64,000 nt of DNA from Hysterangium stoloniferum. Its lineage: Eukaryota; Basidiomycota; Agaricomycetes; Hysterangiales; Hysterangiaceae. The position numbers were made by a program, and so were the translations under genes. The DNA lies in assembly GCA_015178975.1 (NCBI GenBank), contig WHVD01000015.1, positions 682,001-746,000 of the forward strand, written 5' to 3'. This document shows, piece by piece, positions 12,360 through 23,587 of this stretch (its first letter is position 1; every line of letters begins with the position of its first letter). The notes under the pieces are model-generated. The model saw nothing but the letters and a program-made list of their open reading frames with translations. It did not search any database and was not told where the DNA came from.

Positions 12360-13235
12360 ATGGGACCCAAGCCAATGCCAAGATGTCCCATGCTGACTGC
12401 TGGGCCCTCCACAGGCACTCCATATTGGGCGCCACTCAGCATGGCCCAAATATTGGCGCAGCAAGAGGAACAGCGCTGACAATGTGAAGAGGCAGAAAAG
12501 GAGGCAAGGGAGGTGGAGGAAGCCCTAGACAGGGAATACCAGGCGGCCTTGGCTGCAGAGGAAGAGGTGGAGAGGCAGAGGAAGAGAGATGAGGAGGAGG
12601 CTGCATGGGTGGCTGTGGAAAAAGCCCGGGTGGCTGTGGACAGGGCTGCAGTTGCTGTGGGAAAGGTAAGTCCCAATGATTCAACTTGTCAAAATCAACT
12701 GACTTGTGTTTTCAGCGCAAAGTGACAGAGGTGGAGTTGGAGTCTGAGGGGGAGCCGGAGAGTCCCCAGAAGGTAAGTCTCGGGTCCATGGGAATTCTTG
12801 GGAACTAACCATAATCAACAGAAGGCAAGGAAGGCAGCACCAGTCTGCCTACTGACACGGAACGATCCGCGGTGTTCTGGTTGCAATGACCGGAACACGG
12901 AGTGCAATTGGAAGTCCGGGTGGGGACTGGGATGCTACCAGTGCGTGCACCTCAAGGCGAGGTGCTCACTCATCCACGAGCAACCCACGGGATCTGGGGC
13001 ATGGGATGTTAGTGGGACAGATGGGATGTCCAGGTTGGACGATGTATTGGGGTGGATCACTGAGGGCATCGAGGCCCAGAATGAGTTGCTCCGAAAAAGC
13101 AACAAGGTCCAAATTGTGGTGGCGAATGAGCTCCATGGGCTCCGCTTGGAGTTTTGGAAATTCCTTGCAGAGTTTGGCAGATATATATATGAGGAGCCAC
13201 AAGCCGGGAGTTCCGAGGATGCCAGGTTGGATTAG
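12360..13235 (+). pseudogene. Zn2Cys6-like protein gene carried antisense inside the gypsy element
   Basis: Plus-strand gene between the chromodomain and the left LTR, antisense to the retrotransposon. Exons 12360-12665, 12716-12772 and 12822-13235 join in phase with clean GT-AG introns. The product has an N-terminal Met/Pro-rich part, a long Glu/Arg/Ala coiled-coil segment (about 12486-12665) and a Cys cluster at 12873-12965 with spacing Cx2Cx6Cx9Cx2Cx6C (CSGCNDRNTEC then CYQCVHLKARC). That is the spacing of the fungal binuclear zinc cluster. A helical tail follows (LDDVLGWITEGIEAQNELLR). One in-frame TGA stands at 12477-12479, probably a CGA to TGA transition; otherwise the frame is open for 291 codons. 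It may be cargo captured by the element. Confidence 0.7.
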
Positions 13236-13428
13236 GACGGGGTGCCCGCGGAGGTAGTGGAGCTTCTTCAGGAGATGGCTGAGGTTGGGCAAAAACATAG
13301 CCCCATAAATGTAGATTGAAGGAAAATAGAAGTTTAATAGTAATTTTTTTGAAAGTAAAAGTAAAGCGTGAAAAAAAGACATAAGATCAAAGTCTGTGGG
13401 AAATCCGCTTAAGGACTTGAAAGACATG
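13236..13428. other. Spacer between cargo gene and chromodomain
   Basis: Short spacer, AT-rich in the middle, where the two antiparallel genes of the element converge. No feature is recognised. Confidence 0.4.
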
Positions 13429-16400
13429 TCAGAACCTGTAAAGCAAAGAGACATAGGGTGACAGGGAATAATGAAAATGAGTCCAAACATAACATGGGGT
13501 CTGTGGAGTGTGGTCAGAGAGATGATAGTGGTCCGGGTTTGAGTGGGTAAGCTGTATGAAAGTCAGTAACGATTTCCATGGCATTACCAAGTTCTGTGGC
13601 CAAGTTTCTTCATTGATGCCCTTGTAACCCACCCACTTGACCAAGTAACGCAGTTTACAAGTGTGTCGACACTTGTCAATTTTTGAATCTAAAATTTGCG
13701 AGATTTCAAACTCGGGTTCTCCATCAATAATGACCGGAGGGGACAGAGATTGCACGTGATCCGGGATAGTGTTAGCAGTACAAGGTTCTAACCTAGAAAC
13801 GTGAATTACCGGGTGTACCGTGTGCATGCTATCTGGAAGCCGTAGGGTCCAAGAGACTGAACCTACTTGTGCAATAATTTCAAAAGGACCTAAATATTTT
13901 TCAGCAAGCTTTTTTGATGGACGGGTAGTCCAGAAGAATTGAGCTTTGACAAAAACATGATCGCCAATTTTGAAGTTTGGTGGTGGAATCTGGTGTTTGT
14001 CTGCTGAATGTTGGTATTGCTCTTGGGCAGACTTTATTGCAGTCCAAAGTTCCTCGTGGAGCTCATGGAGGTCTGTGGTGAACTCTTGAGTGCAAGCAGA
14101 GGCAAGATTTCATTCTGGATGTACTGTAATATTTGGATTATATCCTTTATTTGCAAAGAACGGGGAAATGCCAGTAGTGGCCGAGGGTGCATTGTTGTAA
14201 GCAAATTCTGCAAGTGGTAACAAGGATTTTCAATTGTCCTGTTGATAATTGCAATATACACGGAGATATTGTTCCAATGTCTGGTTGACACATTTGGTTT
14301 GTCCGTTGCCTTCCAGGTGATGTCCAGACGTGAAATGTAATTTCATGTCCAAGGATTTCCCGAGGGATCTAAAGAAGTGAGATACGAACTCTGATCCTCA
14401 GTCAGAAGTTATGTGGGATGGAACTCTGTACTTGGAAAATATGTGGATAATAAAAAGTTCCGCTAACTGCATGGACGTAATTGTATCATATGTAGGGATG
14501 AATATACCTTGTTTTGAGAATCTGTCAACAATGACTAGAATGGCGGAAAAGCCTTTGGAATCCGGTAGGTGTTCAATGAAATCCATAGAGATAGAATTCC
14601 ACAGGTGTTCCGGTACCAGGAGTTGTTTCAAAAGGCCGTATGGCTTGTGTCGCTGAGATTTCGAGTGGGGACAAGTAGTGCAAGATTTACAATAGTGCTT
14701 AACGAATCCATGGAGTCTGGGCCAAGTGTATTCTCTTCTTATTAATGATAGAGTTTTGTTGTACCCGAAATGTCCTGAGAGTGGATGATCATGTTTGTAC
14801 TGAAGGATCCTGAGGTGGAGGCCGTCGGAGTCCAGTACATAGATCCAATCATCAAGTCTAATGAAACCATGCTGATCAAGAGACCACCAGGGTTGGTCAG
14901 GGTCCATGGGATTGTCGAGGTGAGCTTTAGTTATCAGGTCTAGTGGAATTGCCGATAGAATATCTTGATGTAACTTCTCAATATCCATAATGATAATTCC
15001 ACGGACAATGGGATTGATGAGGAAAGTTGTGCGGACTGATGCAGTAAGTTGCTAATTCATGAAAATAGGTTTCAGATTGTGCGGGTTTACCATGGCATAG
15101 TCATTGCTCCCCTCTTTAGGATAAATGTCCCATCATCTAGTTAAAGTGTCGGGTTTGCCGCCGAGATGGCTGAGTCAAAAACAGATAATCATATTGAAAG
15201 CAGATAGATATTCAGACCAGCGGGCCTGCTGACAGGTCAAAAGTTTTGTAGTAGAAAAGTATTCCAGGTTTTTGTGATCTGTTACAACATCAATCGGAGT
15301 TCCCGAGCCCTCCAAGTGTCGCCATGCTTTGAAAGCTGAAAAAATTGCCAGGAGTTCCTTATCATGAACATCATAATTGAGCTCTGCTCCAGTAAAAGTC
15401 CAGGACAGAAAAGCCATGGGGTGGACTTCTCCATCAGAGTCCTGGATAGATAGAATGGCTCCAAGTGCATAGTCCAAGGTGTCTGTTTCAACAATGAGTG
15501 GGAGGTCCAGTTTCCAATGGAACAGAATAGGAGCTGAAGAAAAAGAATTTTTTAAAAGATCGAAAGCTTTTTGACACTTATCGTTAAAATTCCACGGAGT
15601 ATCCTTACGTGTAAGACAGGTAAGGGGAACCATGATGTCGGAATATCTGCAGATAAATCATCTGTAAAAATTGGCAAAGCTGAGGAATGATTGTATATCT
15701 TTAACTTTTTGGGGTTCAGACCAATCTTTGATGACTTGTACTTTAGTTTCGTCCATTCAGAGTCCATTGAATCCCATTATGAAACCCAGGTATTCCACAG
15801 AGTCTGTGTGAAAAGTACATTTTTTACCATTCGTGAATAAACCATGTTGTCTGAGTCTCTGGAGAACTTCATGGACTTGTTTGTCATGTTCCATGGGGTC
15901 CTCAGAGTAAATAAGAATGTCATCCAAGTAAACAATAATGCATACATCGAGCATGTCGGAGAAAATGTTGTTGATAAAATGCTAAAAATAGACAGAGCAT
16001 TGGTGAGTCCAAAGAGCATCACCAACCACTCAAAGGCCCCATAGCAGGTTCTAAAAGTGGTTTTCCATTCGTCACCCGCGGTGATCCAGACCAAATGATA
16101 GGCATGTTTGAGATCTATTTTGGTGTAAATCTGGGCATTCTGCGGAGCATCAAGCAGATCAGATATAAGTGGAAGTGGATACTTATCCTTTTTGGTGACA
16201 GCATTGAGTCCTCTAAAATCAACACATAGTCTAAGGGATCCATCCTTTTTTCTGACAAACAGAACAGGTACTCCAAAAGGAGACTTTGAGGGTCTGATAA
16301 AACCTATGGACAAATGTTCATCCAGGAAGTCGCGGATTGCAGAAAGTTCCATGGACGAGAGGGGGTAAATATGTCCTAGGGGTGGCTGGGCGCCATCTTT

Positions 16401-17225
16401 GAGATCAATTTTTAAGTCGTATTCTCTGTGGGGCAGAAGCCAGTCAGCTTTTCACTTGCTAAAAACATCCACGAAGTCATGATATTTCTCTGGGATGCCT
16501 TCTAGGTCAGCAGCTTGCTCAGATGCAGATACTGGGGTTGAAAAACAACCAGTTGCTTCATCAATTTTTAAGTTGATAGTGAATGCCTGGGACCCGTCCA
16601 TTTTTGAAGCCCTAATAAAAGCTGCAACATTAATCAGAGAAATAGATGGAGGTGCTGTGGGTTCCGGGGAAGCCATGGGTACTGTAGGGATCACAGGAGT
16701 CCTCAAGACTGCAGGTGCCAGGAAGGCCATGGGTGCCATGGAGGCCGTGTCGGGTGCAGTTTCCTCGGCTGCCATGGGAGTCTGGAATGTTATACTGTTA
16801 GCTATCCAGTCAATCAATGGATTGTAGCGGGTAAGCCAGTTGTGTCCAAGGACCACCGAGCAACTTGAGTCTAACTGGGTCACATAGAAAGTGACCAATT
16901 GAGATGTTCCACCACAGGAAACAGATGGATAAATCACAAGCTTGGGTAACAACCGAATTACTTGTGCCATCGAAGAGGCAGAGGCCAATGGGATTTATTG
17001 GATAAGTTGACAACAAATCTTTTTGCGTGAATTTTGTATCTAAAAAACAATGAGTCGAGCCAGAATCTATAAGAGCTGAAAAAACGAATTTCGCAATCAT
17101 ATTAGACATAAGTTTAATGAAAAATGAATCAGAATGCGAAAGAGCGGATGCATTGAGGTGGGTAAACTCTTGAATGCACAGAGAGGCAATGCAACCCCCA
17201 ACCTGCGTGGAGTCTGTGGGGTTGC

Positions 17226-17238
17226 TTACTCTTTTTTT
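17226..17238 (-). promoter_or_regulatory. Candidate -1 frameshift site at the gag stop (chromovirus)
   Basis: On the minus strand the gag frame ends TCA AAA AAA GAG TAA. The seven A residues (plus-strand T run 17232-17238) form a classical X XXY YYZ heptamer in the zero frame. One base of backward slippage leads straight into the pol frame (AGA GTA AGC AAC). The same heptamer and stop occur in the second gypsy element. GTAAGC at the stop could also serve as a splice donor. Confidence 0.55.
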
Positions 17239-17482
17239 GAGTCAGAAGCCGGTTTGTCCTTTGATGGGGTTTCCATGGAGGTCTTGGCTGTTTGACCCTT
17301 TGCAGAGTTTGCTTTTTCCAGTGGACATTCCAGGACTTGATGACCGGGTTTTCTGCACAAGAGACAGAGGTTATTGTCCATATGACATTGTCTTTCCTGT
17401 GGGGTCAGTTTGCCATTGGGTCCAAGTTTGCCTGTGAGGTCGGGTTTTCCAGCTTGCTTGCCAGACTGTTGACCCTTGTTGT

Positions 17483-17504
17483 TGTTGTTGTTGTTGTTGT
17501 TGTT
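17483..17504. repeat. GTT microsatellite encoding poly-Asn in gag
   Basis: A run of GTT triplets on the plus strand (about 17477-17505) encodes consecutive Asn on the minus strand, between the capsid and zinc-knuckle parts of gag. Another short GTT run lies at about 17562-17577. Confidence 0.8.
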
Positions 17505-18531
17505 AGAAAACTTTCTATCATTCTTCTTGTTGGATTGCGTGGAGTTCTGGTTGCTGGTTGATGAGTTGTTGTTGTTGGTTTTATTGGCCGTGGACTTGTT
17601 TACTTTGTCCGCGGAGGTCTCGTGGGCAACTTCCGTGCGACGTTCCCAATAGCGTGCATCCACATTTTGAGCTTTGAGGCGCATACGTGACAGGGTTTTT
17701 GGCTTGCCATCTTCTCCTTTAGAGACTTTGTCTTTAAGGCGGGATGGCAGACTGGCATAGAATTAGTGGCAGAGAGCAGGATCGCCCCACTGACAATGAG
17801 CTGCAAGATTATTGAATTGGATGATGTAATCCATGATGTGCTGCATGTCCTTCATACAAAGATTTGTAAGACTGTTCTCGGCTTCTCCTGTTGGGTCATA
17901 TGGGCCAAAGTTGGTTTCAAGCTCCTCAACAAAAGCATCCCAATCTTCGAGCCAAAGCGGCTCTTCCTCGGAAAGTCTGCTGAAAGCCGGTTCAAACCAT
18001 TTCAATGTGGATCCCGACAAGTACAAAAGTGCGTAGTTGACTTTTCAGGAGTTCGTGGAGAATGCAGTGGATCGATCACGGAAATTGAAGTGACATTGCA
18101 TGAGGAAAGTAGAGAGTTTGTTTGGGTTGGAACCCATGAAGGGTTCCAGAGCATTGACTTTTGACCACAGGGGTTCCAGATCTTTCTTTTTGCCTTCTCC
18201 GAGCATATGATTCATCAACCTTTCCAAAGTGATTGCTAAATACTCAGAGGTGGGATCTGAAAGCAGTGGTCGATCACTGGATGGAGGATTTTTGACACCT
18301 TTGCCCTTGTCAGGGGCCACAGACTCATCCTCATGCTCGGATTCATCCTGGTTTTCTGGGACTTCTTCGATACAGGCTTCTTCCATGGCTTCCGACTGGT
18401 TTGCAAGTGTCTGGCTGGTATACAAGGTTAACAGGGAATGAAGAGTCGACGGTCCAGGTAATGATGCCTGTGCATCCGCTTTTCTTCTTGGTGGCATATT
18501 GAACAATCTGCGAGTCTTAGTCAGAAAATAC

Positions 18532-19303
18532 TGTTAGGGTACGTACACAGCGAATTTCCGGAGAAACCCGCGGAATATTTGGTAGGACTTGGCTTCAGCT
18601 TATAGGCTGCACCCTCACAAGATCGTGTCATCCAATTTCAGACAGGCAGATGGGAATCCCAGGGAGTCTGGGCGGGGTTTGTGGGTCGGGGGGTTGTAGG
18701 TCGGAGGTCGTGGGTCGAGAGGTCGTGAGTCAAGATAGATAAGAGAGATAGATGCACTGGAGCCTGTGGGCTCTGACTAGCGTGAGCGGTGTGATTCAAG
18801 TAGGAGTTTAGAGTGGAAAATGTATTAGATTACTGTGGGGAATCTAAGCCGATTTTCTGACTGGATTGTATGTACAACATCTGCCAGACTATATAGACCG
18901 TGGAATGAATGACATACCAAATCCAGTAATGATGAAATGAAACTAGCAAAACATGAAACAAGAATAGTAAACACCAAATTTGGTGTTAGGAATGGGACGG
19001 AATGGAGTGGAGTCTGAATTGTGACAGGTCATTTGACTAAAACAGGAACGGGGCTCTGTTAGAGGGATGATGGGTTTTCCAAGTGGGGTCCAGTGACTGA
19101 TGCGTGGGACGAGGTCAGACATAGACAGGGACAGAGTCCGGTGGGTATTCCGGTGACTGATACACAAAGTAACGAAGTTGAATGTAGACAAGTCTGACGT
19201 ACAGAGTCTGGCGGGAATTCCGGTAAACTGACAATTGGTGTGTATAGGGCGTGGGTGTGTATAAGTTAGTGCCTGGAGTCCAGCGGGAATTCCGGTCATA
19301 ACA
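18532..19303 (-). repeat. Right LTR (5' LTR) of the gypsy chromovirus
   Basis: 772 bp with the same TGTTAGGG and TCATAACA ends as the left copy. It should carry the promoter of the minus-strand element. It lacks the 56-bp extra segment of the left LTR. Confidence 0.9.
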
Positions 19304-20382
19304 CCTTTTGTATTCCTCAACCATGGTTATCCCATCATCAACCCTAACAAATTTGGGAGTATTTCCATTAAAACTATAGTTAGAAACTAATTGAATTATA
19401 TCTTCCTTATTTACATTCTTTTGGAAGCCTCCTTGGATCTTTCCTGTTAAAGAATTCCACCAATGACAATATGTGAAAAACTTTCTATCTTCTAAGTAAA
19501 CCATTATTATTGATTTGGAATAAATGTTATCCACAAGTGCTCTCCATTGCTCTTCAAAAGAACTTCTATAGAATCTACACCCATTAAAATTGTTTCTAAC
19601 ACTGATAAAGTTGTCTATGTACCATGATTTTGAGAATACTTTGTTACCATAAAACTTAACTTCAATCCTTGTCATTCCCACATCCTTTAATCTTTCTAGT
19701 GATTGTGACATTGACTCAGTAGGATCAACATATAAATTGTGGATTCTAGATCCTAGAGTAGTCATCACATCACAGCTTTCTAGCATTTGTACAAATTTGT
19801 TATATACTTTGATCTTATATGAGTGATCTTCATTGTAAAAGAATATACAATTATCTCCAACCTTTTTCCTATCATCTATAATATCTTCTTTTCTTATTCC
19901 AAGATTTAATATATGCTTAAGAACATCTTTTCTAGTAGTAACAGGAGATATCTTGGGAGATATCTATATCATGTAATATAATTTCATCACAAATAGTTTC
20001 TCTTAGGAATTTTATTATGTTTTTGATAGGTACCTCAGATAATGAAATTTTATAAGAAAAGTAAGGAGTATTTATAGGTGCAATATCATTATTCTTGAGA
20101 GTATCTGAGCATAATAACTTTATCTTAAAGGAAAGTGAGAAATATACTTTGCATTTTCCATATACATATGTCATTTCTAAAGTCTCCACCAATAGACCAA
20201 AGAATTTCATTGTCACAGAAAATATATGAAGTATTAGAGGACTCAAAAGATAGTCTAGTGGCTTCTAAAGGATTGTGGTATTTAGTATCTAGAACATCAG
20301 GTATACTGAACTCTTTTATAATATCAATACATTCTTTGAGTGCCTCACTTGCCATGGGAGACTGTAACAGTAGTACACTCAT
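19304..20382 (-). pseudogene. AT-rich orphan gene, cut by the LTR, with two frameshifts
   Basis: Three minus-strand frames follow one another without overlap in content. 20382-20125 starts MSVLLLQSPMASEALKECID. 20246-19932 contains FKIKLLCSDTLKNNDIAPIN. The last runs from about 19955 to the LTR edge (TRKDVLKHILNLGIRKEDII, SYKIKVYNKFVQMLES, GMTRIEVKFYGN, FTYCHWWNSLTGKIQGG, TPKFVRVDDGITMVEEYKR). Two one-base shifts restore a continuous protein of about 350 residues that is then cut by the retrotransposon terminus at 19303. Composition is far more AT-rich than the neighbouring genes. I do not recognise the family. The standard code suffices. It could be a relic of a selfish plasmid, virus or mobile element, but nothing visible proves that. 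Confidence 0.5.
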
Positions 20383-21075
20383 TACATTTTTTTCAATTTA
20401 AAAATCAAGACCTTCATTAAGGAGGTTGTCCGTAATCATTATAATATCAGATGTTTACTGGTAAAATTTATATTTCTACAAAACTCCATCTTTAAATAGT
20501 GATATATCCTCTGAGACTATTATATTGTTAACCACCAACCATAAGAAACAATTCTCCATATTACATCCTAAACAATTCAGAGTCAATTAATAGAACCTAT
20601 TGTATATGGTTTTCCAAGTTATGTAAATACTTGCTAATACTTTTGTTGTTAATTTGTTTTTAAAAAATTGTAATGTAGTTATTTCCATGTAAAATATGTA
20701 AAATATTATTGGAAATTTTTCATACCACAGCTGTCTTTATTAAGTAAAACCCCCTATATATTCTGGGTATGTTGAATCAAGTAGAAATCTGTTCAGATCA
20801 ACAGATCCATTCCAAAGTAATACATATGTATTTAGATGTGCCAATGATATACATATGCATGGAATGGACTAATTTTTTTATTGTCTACTTGTGTCTGGAA
20901 AGATTCTTTAGTTTGTAATGTATGAGAGAGTTTAAAACTTTCAAAAAGTTTTAAAAACCAAATTGTGTTTGAATCACATCCCAGATGTTTAAATGACATT
21001 TAGAGTATATTAGAATTTGGTATACTTAATAGTTTTCAGATATCCTCCTAAACTCACCCCAAAGGAAAAACAATG
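20383..21075. other. AT-rich interval without recognised gene
   Basis: About 700 bp of AT-rich sequence. It holds imperfect palindromes around 20800-20870 (CCATTCC and GGAATGG flanking ATACATATGTAT-like sequence). No coding signal was found. It may be the 5' part or flank of the orphan gene. Confidence 0.4.
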
Positions 21076-21219
21076 ATGCATGGATAATGACCTCTGCCTT
21101 TTCTGTGGGAAAGGTGGATACAAGGTTTCCAACTGCACCATTAAGTCAAACTCTTCCAAGGCTCACATGGTGACCTCCACTATGACTTCAACCCTGAAGG
21201 AGAAACCTACCACAGAGCC

Positions 21220-21232
21220 AAAAAAAGAGTAA
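21220..21232 (+). promoter_or_regulatory. Candidate -1 frameshift site at the gag stop (second gypsy)
   Basis: The zero frame reads CCA AAA AAA GAG TAA, with seven A residues at 21220-21226 and the stop at 21230-21232. This is the same arrangement as in the chromovirus at 17226-17238. The -1 frame continues as RVSNPLES into the protease region. Confidence 0.55.
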
Positions 21233-22201
21233 GCAACCCTCTGGAATCTACACAGACAGAGGGTTGCATTGACTCTCTCTGTGTTTCTGAGGTTATCTGT
21301 CTCAACACATCTGCTCTTTCTAATCCTGATTCATTATTTGTAAAACTTGTTTCTGACCTTCTTGGAAATTTAGTGTTCTGAGCTCTGATAGATTCTGGCT
21401 CCACATACTGTTTTGTAGATACCACCTTTGCCACAAAACATAATCTGACACTCCATTCTGTTCCCACAATTTCTTTGCATCTGTTTGACAGCACTAGCAA
21501 TACGGCAATTACTCAAGCCTGCAACATGTCCATCTGGTTCCCATGTGGAACATCCCAGATGGTTACATTTTTCATAACACAGTTGGACTCTGGCTGTTTG
21601 TTCATTCTTGGATACAACTGGCTCACCTGATATACAGTATGTAATCCATTGATTGACTGGGTATTGAGCAGTGTAATTTTCTGAATTCCTAACACTTCTG
21701 TTCCTCCTGCAGTATCTAATATGGCCAGAACCTCTTCAGTCTCAACAGCAATTCTGGCTTCTACTGAAACCTCCGAACATCCGAAAACCTCTCTCATCAA
21801 TGCTGTAGCATTTGTTAGGGCAAGTAAACTGGATGGATCACAGTGCTTTTCAATCAGCTTAAAAGTTGATGAACCATCTGGACATTTTTGCAACTCCAGA
21901 ATTATCCAAGCTAAAAGCCAATCTGGAAGGAGTCCCCAGGAAATACCATGATTTCATGGACATTTTCAGTAAGCAGAAAGCTGACCGGCTTGCACCACAT
22001 AGGCCATATGACTTAAAAATTGATATTGAGCCTGGTTCAAACCCTCTCTTAGGTCCACTTGTTACAGAATTACTCAATGCCCCATGGAAGGCTTGGATTT
22101 ACACCAAAGTAGAACTTAAACACACCTATCACTTGGTCCAAATTTCCAAAGGCAACAAATGGAAGACTGCTTTCCACACCTGCTATGGTTCTTTTGAATA
22201 G

Positions 22202-22937
22202 TGTTAGGATCCTATCATTTCAGACCCCCATGATTTGTTTCTCACTAGAAAACCCTCATTGTCTCATTATTGGAGCCTCCACTTACACCATTACCCCTTG
22301 TGGTGCCCCCTGATACTGTACTTGTTCATAATGAACTAACATCCCATCCCATCTCCACTCCATCCACTCCTCCATTCCCATCTCCACATGTACTCCTTAT
22401 TGCCACCTAATATTGTTTCTTAGTACCATACATTAGTTTTCTATTGCTCCCCACCTCATCATCACTTCCCTTTGATCTGTCCTACACTTTGCTTCTCTGA
22501 TTGGCCTTCTGATCACCCATCTCAATGTAGTATAAAGCTGTTTTCATGTATACTACAGTTCTTTAGTTTGAATGTTGACTTAGATTAGCTCCTCTTAGTT
22601 TTTTGCCTTCCCCTCTCATTGCTATAATCTTAAAGAGTGGTCTTTGGCAAGTCACAACCCTCTACCCCTTGACTCTTAGTGATTCCGCCCTCTGGTCAAT
22701 TAAACTAAGTGTTGACTCTTGCTCATATCATACTATCAGCTCTGTTTGAAATACTGGAGCAGCCTGACAATTCATGTGAGGGCACAACACATACATTGAA
22801 GTCAAGCTCCACTACAGTTATAGAGTCAGATATCCTGACTAGTACAATCTTTATCATTGGCCCCCCAATTAACTTGTTTCCCATCATCAGCCCTCTGACT
22901 TAGAGCATTCCCCCTCTTCCCACCTTAGATATTAACA
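22202..22937 (+). mobile_element. Solo LTR (or LTR-ended insertion) with 5-bp target duplication AATAG
   Basis: A 736-bp insertion starting TGTTAGGATCC and ending ATTAACA sits inside the reverse transcriptase of the gypsy relic. AATAG is repeated on both sides (22197-22201 and 22938-22942). Removing the insertion and one AATAG restores the reverse transcriptase frame from YGSFE to LVMAFGLTN. The first 560 bp match another copy at 26229-26790. Confidence 0.85.
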
Positions 22938-23030
22938 AATAGTTGGTTATGGCCTTTGGCCTTACCAACACTCCCTCCACTTTTCAACATTTTGTTAATG
23001 ATATATTTTCTGACATGCTCAATGTATGTG

Positions 23031-23587
23031 TGTTATGACCCACTCCCAGATACTTCAATATCCGATATTATCTGATCCAACTTCCAACCATGGAACATTC
23101 ATAGTTTGTGTGCTTCCAGATCCCATCCTTGTTTGGCATTTGGTAACTTGTCGACTGACAAGTATTCACTCGTTTGTTTATTGTATTCCCATTTCAGAAT
23201 ACTTCTGTAGTCCATCTTATTGTATTCCCATTTTTGGAATACTTCTGTTTCCATTTTATTGTGATCTTAGTTTGTAGTACAATAATGAGAAAACTTATAC
23301 ATATTAGTTTCCATGAATTTGTATTTTACATTAGATCTGATATCAACTTAGTTTCTTATTCCTTCTTTCTTTCTGTCTGCTTGATATTCGGAACTCTTTG
23401 GAACTCTGAATATACATATGTGTTCCTCTGGCATAAATTCCGTCTTTGAAATTAAGGACATTCCAAATGTTTGTGTAGAGGCACAGCACATGAGCTGAAG
23501 CCAACATCCTGAACCTATCCTGAGGTTTCTGATTTCCCAGATATTTCCTGATAGTTCTGGAATAAGTTTCCGACATGGTACTTAACA
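23031..23587 (+). mobile_element. Solo LTR with 5-bp target duplication ATGTG
   Basis: A 557-bp insertion from TGTTATGACCC to TACTTAACA, flanked by ATGTG at 23026-23030 and 23588-23592. Removing it with one ATGTG joins LNV to CVIVYLDD, restoring the reverse transcriptase active site. It carries no coding sequence. It is from a different LTR family than the 22202 insertion. Confidence 0.9.

Larger units (their letters stand above)
13429..18496 (-). pseudogene. Gag-pol polyprotein of the chromovirus, interrupted
   Basis: Minus-strand start MPPRRKADAQASLPG at 18496. Capsid-like segment LSGSTLKWFEPAF at about 17980-18026. Poly-Asn run, then zinc knuckle CLLCRKPGHQVLEC (about 17317-17375). The gag frame stops at 17226 after KKE. 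Pol follows in the -1 frame: protease ALIDSGSTHCFLD (about 17040-17078), reverse transcriptase [18 protein letters not shown] and YLDDILIYS (about 15900-16352), Ty3-type RNase H (15175-15633), integrase zinc finger GHFGYNK to CKSCTTCPHSKS and catalytic core DFIEHLPDSKGFSAILVIVD (14398-14988), and chromodomain LRYLVKWVGYKGINEETWPQ (about 13560-13700). Stops and frameshifts occur near 18040, 17764, 16448, 15170-15000 and 14395. Dead by sequence, unless some frameshifts are programmed. Confidence 0.88.
11323..19303 (-). mobile_element. Ty3/gypsy chromovirus with two LTRs and antisense cargo gene
   Basis: A 7981-bp LTR retrotransposon with gag-pol on the minus strand. The order from right to left is 5' LTR, gag with CCHC knuckle, protease, reverse transcriptase, RNase H, integrase, chromodomain, a non-autonomous antisense gene, 3' LTR. 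The chromodomain after integrase places it among chromoviruses. Coding frames are broken by several stops and frameshifts, so it is not autonomous. The five bases flanking the two outer ends (GAAAG on the left, CCTTT on the right) do not match. This suggests recombination between elements or later loss of one flank. Confidence 0.9.

Noticed and set aside
12341..12684. Minus-strand Ser/Ala-rich and Pro-rich ORFs
   Set aside because: Antisense shadows of the Glu/Arg/Ala coiled-coil exon of the cargo gene.
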